43,694 nucleotides of DNA, taken from assembly GCA_023396215.1 (NCBI GenBank), contig JAEWWW010000005.1, forward strand, positions 1 through 43,694, in the 5' to 3' direction. Below are positions 37,138-43,694 of this stretch, piece by piece; the first letter of the stretch is position 1; every line of letters begins with the position of its first letter. The position numbers and the translations under genes are program-made. Origin of the DNA: Bacillota bacterium. GTDB taxonomy: Bacteria > Bacillota > Clostridia > Oscillospirales > Ruminococcaceae. The notes below the pieces were generated by a model. It did no database searches. It was given only the letters and a program-made list of their open reading frames with translations, and was not told the DNA's origin.

Positions 37138-37460
37138 AGCGCGCATTCAGATGTCAATCGGTGAGGAGCGACACAGCGTTAGCACATATGGCGCAGCCGC
37201 GCCGCCTTGTGCTTTGTTGCGTTGCCTGTCATGGGCAGCGCTCTTTTTGTTTTTGGGCCGCCACCCCCTTGGTGCTGTTAACAGCCCTTTTGCTGGTTTT
37301 GGTTCTCGGCAGCATGTCCGGGCAAAAGCAGGGGCGTTAATGTTGTTGTCTCTGGTTCCGGCCTCACCGCCCGCCTTGCTGTTCAATAGGGCACAGCAGG
37401 GCAGGCGGCAGCGGGCAGGCCATACGGCCCCTTGCCCAAGCAGCTTGCCTTTATGCCCCA
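37138..37460. other. Riboswitch expression platform and degraded stretch
   Basis: 323 bp between the cobalamin aptamer and the hypothetical frame at 37461. It includes the terminator at 37217-37254. A frame here encodes the hydrophobic TALLLVLVLGSMSGQKQGR and then stops, and short fragments in other frames suggest decay. No complete gene is readable. Confidence 0.5.
37219..37254 (+). terminator. Riboswitch-controlled terminator
   Basis: GCGTTGCC-TGTCATG-GGCAGCGC (one G-U pair) followed by TCTTTTTGTTTTT. It lies about 80 nt after the aptamer, the expected place for a transcription-off platform. Confidence 0.75.
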
Positions 37461-37826
37461 GTGGTGGGTCAGCCGCTGCCCGACCGGGCCAACACCTTTT
37501 ACGTGTACGACGTTGCCGAGGGCGGCGGGGGCAGGCTGAGCAGCTACGCCCCGCAGGTGGAGGGAATGTACCAGTTTGAGCTTATCACCGTCAGGGGAAA
37601 GGCCGGGAGCCTTGAGTATTTCTTCTCCGGGGACAGCCAAGACCATCCCCGGTATTCCAAAAGCTTTGTCTACAGCGAAAAAACCGGCGCCGTCTCCGAG
37701 CTGGAGCGGTATATCCCCAGAATGAACGACCCGGGGCTTTTTGCCTCCACCAGCCATTATATCGACTTTATCCCCAACCCCTTTGACGCCACCCATATGC
37801 AGGTCAGCGAGATAAAGGTAAAGTAG
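37461..37826 (+). pseudogene. C-terminal remnant of an unrecognised protein
   Basis: A 121-residue frame beginning at a GTG with no RBS. From NTFYVYDVAEGGG onward it looks like real protein: YQFELITVRGKAGSLEYFFS, YSKSFVYSEKTGAVSELERY and a final THMQVSEIKVK. I do not recognise the family. Upstream codons in the same frame are unconvincing, so I take it as the 3' part of a gene whose 5' part is lost, behind the cobalamin riboswitch. It ends at a good terminator. It could also be a complete small gene with an odd start. Confidence 0.45.
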
Positions 37827-37841
37827 GGGCTTCAGGCCATC

Positions 37842-37870
37842 AAAAAACCACCCTGAAAGGGTGGTTTTTT
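37842..37870. terminator. Bidirectional terminator before ilvC end
   Basis: AAAAAACCACCCT-GAA-AGGGTGGTTTTTT. It ends the plus-strand remnant; ilvC on the minus strand stops at 37959 and may also use it. Confidence 0.9.
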
Positions 37871-37958
37871 TGCTGCTCTGCCCCCGCGACCGGGGGCGTT
37901 CTTTTAATATTAAAGGCAGGCGGCCCGCAAAACGCTCTTGGCCGGCGTTGCGTCGAGG

Positions 37959-38954
37959 TTATTTCTCCTCGTTCCAGGAGTACATCTTGCGCAGCTCTTT
38001 GCCCACCTTTTCAAGCTGGTGCTCGCTTTCGATGCGGCGCACGGCGTTGAAGTGGGAGCGGCCCATCTTGTTTTCCAGTATCCAGTTGCGGGCAAAGGTG
38101 CCGTCCTGAATCTCGGTCAGCACGCGCTTCATCTCTTTTTTGGTTTCGTCGGTGATAATGCGCTTACCGGTTTCATAGTCGCCAAACTCGGCGGTGTCAG
38201 AAATCGAGTAGCGCATGTAGCCAAAGCCGCCCTGGTAGATAAGGTCAACAATCAGCTTCATCTCGTGGATGCACTCAAAGTAGGCGTTTTCGGGGTCGTA
38301 ACCGGCCTCGACCAGCGTTTCAAACCCGGCCTTCATCAGGGCAGTCACGCCGCCGCAGAGCACGGCCTGCTCGCCAAAGAGGTCGGTTTCGGTTTCCTGC
38401 TTAAAGGTGGTTTCGAGGCAGCCGGCGCGGGAGCCGCCGATGCCCGCGGCATAGGCCAGCGCAAGGTCAAGGGCACGCCCGCTGGCGTTCTGGTGCACCG
38501 CAACAAGGCAGGGCACGCCCTTGCCCGCCACATACTCGCTGCGCACGGTGTGGCCGGGGCCTTTGGGGGCCACCATAAAGACGTCTACATCCTCGGGGGC
38601 CACAATCTGGCCAAAGTGGATGTTAAAGCCATGAGCGAAAACCAGCGCCTTACCGGCGGTCAGGTGGGGGGCGATGCTCTCGCGGTACAGGTCGGCCTGC
38701 TTTTCGTCGTTGATGAGAATCATAATCAGGTCGGCTGCCTTGGCGGCTTCGGCGGCGGTTGCCACCTTCAGCCCTGCTGCCTCGGCCTTTGCCCAGGATT
38801 TGCTGCCCTCATAAAGGCCGACAATCACCTTCACGCCGCTCTCGTGCAGGTTCAGCGCGTGGGCATGGCCCTGGCTGCCGTAGCCGATAATCGCTACCGT
38901 CTTGCTGTCCAGCAGCCCAAGGTTACAGTCGCTCTGATAATAAATCTTTGCCAT
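37959..38954 (-). CDS. ilvC: Ketol-acid reductoisomerase
   Basis: The 331-residue class I KARI converts acetolactate to 2,3-dihydroxyisovalerate with NAD(P)H and Mg. VAIIGYGSQGHAHALNLHES is the Rossmann loop. FMVAPKGPGHTVRSEYVAGK, DLFGEQAVLCGGVTALMKAG and YFECIHEMKLIVDLIYQGG hold the metal-binding Asp and Glu residues. The start at 38954 follows GAGGAGG. It lies downstream of ilvB-ilvN, separated by a 214-bp spacer with a dispersed repeat. Confidence 0.98.
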   Translation of the reverse strand: MAKIYYQSDCNLGLLDSKTVAIIGYGSQGHAHALNLHESGVKVIVGLYEGSKSWAKAEAAGLKVATAAEAAKAADLIMILINDEKQADLYRESIAPHLTAGKALVFAHGFNIHFGQIVAPEDVDVFMVAPKGPGHTVRSEYVAGKGVPCLVAVHQNASGRALDLALAYAAGIGGSRAGCLETTFKQETETDLFGEQAVLCGGVTALMKAGFETLVEAGYDPENAYFECIHEMKLIVDLIYQGGFGYMRYSISDTAEFGDYETGKRIITDETKKEMKRVLTEIQDGTFARNWILENKMGRSHFNAVRRIESEHQLEKVGKELRKMYSWNEEK

Positions 38955-39054
38955 TTCAAAAGTCCTCCTCTGGTTTATATATAGGTTTATTGTTCGGATT
39001 ATCAAAAATAATCTGTCTGCACAGTGCCTTAAGGGGGCAGCGGAAGGCAACAGG

Positions 39055-39161
39055 TCCCCCGCATTCCAAAATTCGCCGACATGCGCGGCGAATTTCAACC
39101 TCGGCCCGCGCCGACTGCGGCGCGAACCCGGGGGGCTCAAGGGGGCATGGGATGCCCCCAT
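39055..39161. repeat. Dispersed GC-rich intergenic module, copy B
   Basis: It contains AATTCGCCGACATGCGCGGC, GCGCCGACTGCGGCGC and GGGGGCATGGGATGCCCCC, in the same order and orientation as 11918-12027. It fills the ilvN-ilvC spacer. Confidence 0.75.
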
Positions 39162-39168
39162 GAATGCG

Positions 39169-39666
39169 CTACCCCTTGTACCCAATGGTGCCCGAGCCCT
39201 TTTCGAGGGCCACCTGACCGGTGCGGGCAATCTCCTTGATGTTATAAGGCGCCAGCATATCGATGAGCAGCTTGACCCGCTCGGGGCGGTCGGTGTGCTC
39301 CACCGTCAGGGTGGAGGGGGAGATATCCACAATCTTGGCCGCCAGCACGCGGGCAATGTCAATCACCTCGCTGCGCTGGGCCGACCCCGCCAGCACCTTG
39401 ATCAGCACCAGCTCACGCCGGGTGGTTTCCTCCCGGTCCAGCGTCTTTACCTTGAGCACGTCAATCAGCTTGTTGAGCTGTTTTTCCACCTGCTCCACGG
39501 TATACTCGTTGCCATCCACCACGATGGTCATGCGCGAAATGCTTTTGTCCTCGGTTTCACCCACCGCGAGGCTGTCGATGTTGAAGCCCCGCCGTGAAAA
39601 CAGCCCCGCCACCCGGGAAAGTACGCCGGCCTTGTTTTCCACCAGCACCGAAAGTATATGCTTCAT
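39169..39666 (-). CDS. ilvN: Acetolactate synthase small (regulatory) subunit
   Basis: 165 residues with an N-terminal ACT domain: MKHILSVLVENKAGVLSRVA, GLFSRRGFNIDSLAVGETED and VEQVEKQLNKLIDVLKV. The C-terminal domain has RELVLIKVLAGSAQRSEVID and ALEKGSGTIGYKG. It confers valine feedback control on IlvB. GGGAGGGG lies 8-9 nt before ATG 39666. It starts 15 bp after the ilvB stop. It could equally be named ilvH; length fits either. Confidence 0.96.
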   Translation of the reverse strand: MKHILSVLVENKAGVLSRVAGLFSRRGFNIDSLAVGETEDKSISRMTIVVDGNEYTVEQVEKQLNKLIDVLKVKTLDREETTRRELVLIKVLAGSAQRSEVIDIARVLAAKIVDISPSTLTVEHTDRPERVKLLIDMLAPYNIKEIARTGQVALEKGSGTIGYKG

Positions 39667-39681
39667 ACAAGCCGCCCCTCC

Positions 39682-41304
39682 CTATAAAGTGCTTTCGCCG
39701 TCGTCTACCCGGCATTCTATCAGATAGCTGCCCTCTGCCGCCAGCATGCTGCCGATGGCCTCGCGGGCCTGCTCCAGGCTCTCCACCCGCCGGGCGGGTA
39801 TGCCGTAAGCCGCCGCCAACGCACAGATATCCGGCTGCTCACACAGCCCCACCGCCGTGCAGTTGCCCTTGTAGGCGTTGGTCTGTATCTCGCGCACCAT
39901 GCCCAAACGGCAGTTTTTCATCACCACCAGCTTGAGGGGGATGCAGTTCTGCACCGCCGTGCCAAGCTCGTTCATGGTCATCTGGAACGACCCGTCGCCA
40001 CAGACGGTCACCACCTGCCGGTCGGGGGCCGCCAGCTTGGCACCCAGCGCCGCGGGGATAGAATACCCCATGGTGCCCATGCCGCCGGAGGTCAAAAACC
40101 TTCCGCCGGGGCGCATCAGCAGGTTGTTTGCCGACCACATCTGGTTCTGCCCCACGTCGGCCACATAAACGGCGTTGTCCTCCATCATCTCCGAGAGCAT
40201 CCGCACAAAGGCCTTGGGGTTCACCGCGCCCTCGCGGGGTGCAAAGTCAAAGTTATACTGGCTCTTCCACTCGGTAAGCTGGGCCAGCCATTCGGCGCCG
40301 TCGGCCTTGGGGGCCAGCTCCAAAAGCTGGGTCAGCACGGTGGCGGCGTCCCCCACCAGCGGGATGCCGGTGCCTACGTTTTTGCCAATCTCGGCGGGGT
40401 CGATGTCGATATGCACCACCCGGGCCTTTTTCTCTACCGCAGCCGGGGCGGTCACCGCCCGGTCGCCCACCCGCGCGCCGATGATAATCAGCAGGTCGGC
40501 CGTATTCACCGCCTTATTGGCATAGGGCTTGCCGTGGGTGCCCAGCATCCCGAAGTAGTTGGGGTGCCGGGTGGGCATCACGCCGATGCCCATAAGGGTG
40601 GCTACCACAGGTATGCCCGCCTGCTCGGCCAAAAGCCGCACCTGCTCCTGCGCGTGAGAGGCAAAGGCGCCGCCCCCTACGCAAATCACCGGCCGCCTGG
40701 CAGCCGCTATCGCTTCGGCCACCCGCTTGAGCTGGCCGGGGTGCCCCTTGACCGAGGGGCGGTAGCCACGAATGGCCACCTTGCCCGCCGGTGCGGGGTT
40801 GAAGGTTTTTTTCTGCACATCGATGGGCAGGTCGACCAGCACCGGGCCGGGGCGGCCTGTGCCCGCGATGTAAAAGGCTTCCTCGATGACACGGGGGATG
40901 TCGGCTGCATCCTTCACCAGATAGCTGTGCTTGGTAAAGGGCTCGGCCGCGCCGGTAATATCCGCTTCCTGAAAAACGTCGCGCCCCAGCAGCTCGCTTG
41001 AAACCTGCCCGGTGATGGCCACCAGCGGGATGCTATCCATATAAGCGGTCGCCAGCGCGGTAATCAGGTTGGTGGCACCCGGGCCGGAGGTCGCCACGCA
41101 GACCCCGGGCTTGCCGGTGATGCGGGCGTAGCCGTTGGCGGCGTGTCCCGCGTTTTGCTCCTGCCGCACCAGAATATGCCGAACCTCCGAGTCGGAAAGA
41201 CAGTCATAAAACGGGCATATGGTCGCTCCCGGATAGCCAAAGACCACCGATACCCCCTGGCTGACGAGGCTGTTCACCACCGCCTGCGCACCTGAAATCA
41301 TCAT
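39682..41304 (-). CDS. ilvB: Acetolactate synthase large (catalytic) subunit
   Basis: The 540-residue ThDP/FAD enzyme condenses two pyruvates to acetolactate (or pyruvate with 2-oxobutyrate). VVFGYPGATICPFYDCL and LVRQEQNAGHAANGYARITG contain the catalytic Glu. VCVATSGPGATNLITALATA and LLGRDVFQEADITGAAEPFT are family hallmarks. The ThDP motif is VTVCGDGSFQMTMNELGTAV. The start at 41304 has GGGGG 7-8 nt upstream; Met 41301 is an alternative. Length is slightly short of the usual 560-570 but all motifs are there. It heads the ilvBN-ilvC block. Confidence 0.97.
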   Translation of the reverse strand: MMISGAQAVVNSLVSQGVSVVFGYPGATICPFYDCLSDSEVRHILVRQEQNAGHAANGYARITGKPGVCVATSGPGATNLITALATAYMDSIPLVAITGQVSSELLGRDVFQEADITGAAEPFTKHSYLVKDAADIPRVIEEAFYIAGTGRPGPVLVDLPIDVQKKTFNPAPAGKVAIRGYRPSVKGHPGQLKRVAEAIAAARRPVICVGGGAFASHAQEQVRLLAEQAGIPVVATLMGIGVMPTRHPNYFGMLGTHGKPYANKAVNTADLLIIIGARVGDRAVTAPAAVEKKARVVHIDIDPAEIGKNVGTGIPLVGDAATVLTQLLELAPKADGAEWLAQLTEWKSQYNFDFAPREGAVNPKAFVRMLSEMMEDNAVYVADVGQNQMWSANNLLMRPGGRFLTSGGMGTMGYSIPAALGAKLAAPDRQVVTVCGDGSFQMTMNELGTAVQNCIPLKLVVMKNCRLGMVREIQTNAYKGNCTAVGLCEQPDICALAAAYGIPARRVESLEQAREAIGSMLAAEGSYLIECRVDDGESTL

Positions 41305-41615
41305 TACATGCCCCCTTATCTGTCCTTTTTATTTTTGGTTATTCTGATTATTATACTGTCTGCAAAGCAAAATAGAAAGACCCTGCGGTCAATTTTATCG
41401 GTTTTTAGGCAATTATTTAAAAATAGCGCAGGCCGCCCGGGGGGATTCTCCCGCGCCCCGGCCCGCAAGCCCTCTCGGGGCCCGCCACCATCAACAAAGG
41501 CGCAGCCGGTTATTTGGTAACTTTCATTATAAAACCCGCTATAATTTTAGTCAATAGCACTGCACCATCCCAAAGCGCCAGAAAACCACCTCCAAAGCCA
41601 CCCGGTTTTGTGCAG

Positions 41616-41668
41616 GATTTCGGCCTTTTTCAGCCACATTATAAATAGTGGTTTTCAGGGCCGAAATC
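41616..41668. promoter_or_regulatory. 10-bp inverted repeat upstream of the DUF815 promoter
   Basis: GATTTCGGCC ... GGCCGAAATC, with a nested CCAC...GTGG in the 33-nt interior. It ends 3 bp before the -35 box of the DUF815 gene promoter. It may be an operator; no regulator is adjacent. Confidence 0.4.
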
Positions 41669-41671
41669 AAG

Positions 41672-41701
41672 TTGACACCGCCGCCGGGCGAAAGGTACAA
41701 T
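41672..41701 (+). promoter_or_regulatory. Promoter of the DUF815 ATPase gene
   Basis: Perfect TTGACA (41672-41677), 18-bp spacer, TACAAT (41696-41701), followed by AAAGGAG at 41738-41744. Confidence 0.75.
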
Positions 41702-41755
41702 AGACCTGTTCCAACGCCGTTATGCGGCGCTGTGTGAAAGGAGATTTTCCGGCTT

Positions 41756-43009
41756 ATGCAAACCATTCGACAGCTTCGTTTTTCGATAAACAGCCTTTGC
41801 GTCTATCAGGGCCTGCAGCAGGACCCCTACATCGCCAGCCTGATGGAGCTGCTTTCAGAGCGCCTTGCCTGCGCCGACCGGGCCGCGGCGGCCTACAGCC
41901 GCTTCTACCAGCTGCTCTGTGGTCCCGGGGGCGCGCCCAGCCTCTCGCAGGCGGTGGCCGACAGGGTTCGCCACGCCGACAACCTCTTTACCCGCCTCTG
42001 CGCCGCCGGGCGGCTGGAGGAGCTGCCTCCCCACCTGACCGAAGCGGTGCGGCGCGACCTTGCCGCTCTCTCGGCCCTTGCGCAGCTGAGCTGCACCGAC
42101 GTCAAAAAGCACCTGCAGCAGCTTTTCCCCAATGACGCCGCCGCCATCGGCTTTCTGCCCGAGTACCCCGCGGGCGGCGACGCGGCCCAAATCATGGATA
42201 TCACCGGGCTGGCTGCATATCATAAGAAAAACGGATACGGCATATTTGCCCGGAGCAACGCCCTTGCCCTCGACCTGAGCGAGGGGCTTGGCCTGCGGCC
42301 GGTGCAGAACCCCGACGACATCCGCCTTGAGCAGCTCAAGGGCTACGCCCGCGAACGGGAACAGGTGGTGGACAACACCCTCTCGCTGCTGACCGGCAAG
42401 CCCGCCAACAACATCCTGCTTTACGGCGACCGGGGCACCGGCAAATCCTCCACCGTCAAGGCGGTGCTCAACGAGTTTGCCCCCCAGGGGCTGCGGCTGA
42501 TAGAGGTGCCCAAGCACCAGTTGGCCTATCTCAGTCAGGTCATCGGCCTGCTGGCCGAAAGCCCCCTGAAATTCATCATCTTTACCGACGACCTTTCCTT
42601 TGGCGATTCCGACGACAGCTACACCGCCCTCAAGGCGGTGCTGGAAGGCTCGGTCAGCAAGCTGCCCTCCAACATGGTCATCTACGCCACCTCCAACCGC
42701 CGCCATCTGGTGCGGCAGACCTTCTCGGGCCGGGAAGGGGACGAGGTGCATCTGGCCGATACCCGGGATGAAACGGCCTCGCTTTCCGACCGCTTCGGTA
42801 TCACCATCACCTTTCTTTCGCCGGACAAGCTGCGGTTTCTCGATATCGTCGCCGCCATCGCAGCCGACCGCGGCCTGACGCTGGATGAAGAAACCCTCAG
42901 CGCGGCGGCCAACCGCTGGGCGGCCCGCCGGGGCAGCTTTTCGCCCCGCACCGCCAGCCAGTTTGTAGATTGGGCGTCCTCCCGCCTGCAGCGGGGGCTG
43001 TCCCTGTAA
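41756..43009 (+). CDS. DUF815 family AAA+ ATPase
   Basis: 417 residues. The N-terminal half (1-190) is helical and poorly conserved. The ATPase core has Walker A YGDRGTGKSS (G224-S232), Walker B FIIFTDDLSF (D278-D279), a sensor YATSNRRHLV and an Arg-finger-like region DRFGITITF. The TDDLSF form is diagnostic of DUF815 (PF05673). The family is widespread in Firmicutes and its client is unknown. AAAGGAG precedes ATG 41756. The next gene, a binding lipoprotein, starts 47 bp downstream with no terminator between. Confidence 0.9.
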   Translation: MQTIRQLRFSINSLCVYQGLQQDPYIASLMELLSERLACADRAAAAYSRFYQLLCGPGGAPSLSQAVADRVRHADNLFTRLCAAGRLEELPPHLTEAVRRDLAALSALAQLSCTDVKKHLQQLFPNDAAAIGFLPEYPAGGDAAQIMDITGLAAYHKKNGYGIFARSNALALDLSEGLGLRPVQNPDDIRLEQLKGYAREREQVVDNTLSLLTGKPANNILLYGDRGTGKSSTVKAVLNEFAPQGLRLIEVPKHQLAYLSQVIGLLAESPLKFIIFTDDLSFGDSDDSYTALKAVLEGSVSKLPSNMVIYATSNRRHLVRQTFSGREGDEVHLADTRDETASLSDRFGITITFLSPDKLRFLDIVAAIAADRGLTLDEETLSAAANRWAARRGSFSPRTASQFVDWASSRLQRGLSL

Positions 43010-43056
43010 GCGGCATACCTCCCCATCATCTCAGTCAATTGAAACCGGAGGCCTTT

Positions 43057-43694
43057 ATGAAAATCCGAAAATTAACCGCACTGTTTTTTGCCTGCACCAT
43101 GCTGCTGGCTTTTGCGGCCTGCAACCGACAGGGGAAGGAGAGTTCTTCCGGCAGCGACTCGGAGCCCGAGCCCGGGCAGGTGGTGGATTACCCCGTCACC
43201 ATCGGCACCGCCATCCTCAAGGAGCAGCCGGGGCGGGTGGTTTCCCTCTCGCCCGCCCTCACCGAAATCATGGCTGAGCTGGGTTATCTGGGCCAGCTCG
43301 CAGGGGTCAGCGACTACTGCGATACCCCCGCGACGGTCACCGACCGGCCCCGCTGCGGCACCCCCCAGCAGATTGACTTTGACGCTCTGGGCAAGGTGGA
43401 CCCCCAACTGGTGGTGACCTCCACCCCCCTGATAGAAAGCGAGCTTATCCGACTGCAGCAACGCAGCATCGAGGTATTGGTTCTGCCCAGGGCCTCCACG
43501 CTGGAGGAGCTGCGCACCCTGTATATCGACCTTGCCCGGGCGCTGGAGGGCGACCAAACCGGCCGCGAGGCGGGCGAAGGCTTCTTCGGCTCCTTTAACA
43601 AGATGATAGACGCCATGGCCGAGATGGGCAAAACCTACGCCGCCGAAAAGGGCGGCAAGCCCGGCACCGTGATGATACGCATGCTGGATTACAC
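43057..43694 (+). CDS. ABC transporter substrate-binding lipoprotein (BtuF/FecB type), partial
   Basis: The window cuts the gene after 212 codons. The lipoprotein signal MKIRKLTALFFACTMLLAFA leads to the lipobox AAC (C22), then a Ser/Glu/Pro linker. The helical-backbone binding fold begins RVVSLSPALTEIMAELG, with LAGVSDYCDTP, IDFDALGKVDPQLVVTSTPL and STLEELRTLYIDLARALEG, the Peripla_BP_2 layout for cobalamin, heme or siderophores. GGAGG at 43047-43051 precedes ATG 43057. Permease and ATPase genes are probably beyond the edge. It might be linked to cobalamin, since a cobalamin riboswitch lies 6 kb away, but there is no riboswitch directly before it. Confidence 0.88.
   Translation, partial: MKIRKLTALFFACTMLLAFAACNRQGKESSSGSDSEPEPGQVVDYPVTIGTAILKEQPGRVVSLSPALTEIMAELGYLGQLAGVSDYCDTPATVTDRPRCGTPQQIDFDALGKVDPQLVVTSTPLIESELIRLQQRSIEVLVLPRASTLEELRTLYIDLARALEGDQTGREAGEGFFGSFNKMIDAMAEMGKTYAAEKGGKPGTVMIRMLDY

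Larger units (their letters stand above)
41305..41755. other. Divergent region between ilvB and DUF815 gene
   Basis: 451 bp. The part near ilvB is AT-rich with a candidate minus-strand promoter (TTTCTA, 17 bp, TATAAT near 41353). I see neither a T-box nor a leader peptide with runs of branched-chain codons. The right part has an inverted repeat (41616-41668) and the DUF815 promoter. Confidence 0.55.

Noticed and set aside
37151..37579. A 142-codon frame directly after the cobalamin riboswitch
   Set aside because: It runs through the terminator hairpin, is Arg/Pro/Ala-rich and changes frame relative to the better protein-like remnant at 37461.
41305..41480. A T-box or leader-peptide attenuator ahead of ilvB
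   Set aside because: I found no T-box sequence (AGGGTGGNACCGCG-like) and no run of Leu, Ile or Val codons near a terminator.

Overview
The window is GC-rich DNA from a strictly anaerobic Gram-positive bacterium, most likely a gut-type member of the Clostridia (Oscillospiraceae-like; this is an inference, no rRNA is present). Supporting signs are strong AGGAGG-type ribosome binding sites, sigma-A promoters (TTGACA-17-TATAAT), a pyruvate:ferredoxin oxidoreductase, a GTP-type PEP carboxykinase, a glycyl radical enzyme with its activase, several clostridial lipoprotein families (DUF4349, DUF4358), a cobalamin riboswitch and an L10 leader. Between the housekeeping genes lie many GC-rich palindromic repeats. 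I see no tRNA, rRNA, CRISPR array or complete insertion sequence.

Left third (1-11.7 kb): a sugar-catabolism locus. On the plus strand are a Gfo/Idh/MocA oxidoreductase, a TIM-barrel sugar phosphate isomerase/epimerase, a ROK sugar kinase, a second Gfo/Idh/MocA oxidoreductase, a DeoR-family regulator, a NanE-like ManNAc-6-P epimerase, a glycyl radical enzyme and its radical-SAM activase. Facing them on the minus strand are a NagB-type amino sugar phosphate isomerase/deaminase and a third Gfo/Idh/MocA oxidoreductase. No NanA, NagA or transporter is visible. The combination of kinase, oxidoreductases, epimerase and glycyl radical lyase matches no pathway I can name with confidence and is the best candidate here for an undescribed system. 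Triple 10-bp-phased direct repeats at both the deoR and nanE promoters look like the DeoR operators.

Middle (11.7-20 kb): a small accessory stretch (an XRE regulator, a 58-aa phage-like protein, a DUF3892 protein, a chromate transporter relic), a ferredoxin / membrane Fe-S protein / ArsR / rhodanese operon, then a DUF4358 lipoprotein, a YgjP metallopeptidase, a DegV lipid-binding protein and a CorC/HlyC-type CBS protein. The spacers are full of palindromes.

Right part (20-43.7 kb): core metabolism and information processing. It holds nifJ (PFOR); an XRE regulator; two lipoproteins; the L10 leader with rplJ-rplL (not followed by rpoB); pckG; a polA-rimI-(160-bp element)-tsaD block with a DUF362 protein upstream; dus; a cobalamin riboswitch with its terminator but no intact gene behind it; ilvB-ilvN-ilvC; a DUF815 AAA+ ATPase; and the start of a BtuF/FecB-type binding lipoprotein cut by the window edge. 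Two copies of a 160-bp MITE-like repeat with terminal inverted repeats lie at 68-227 and 30792-30951.
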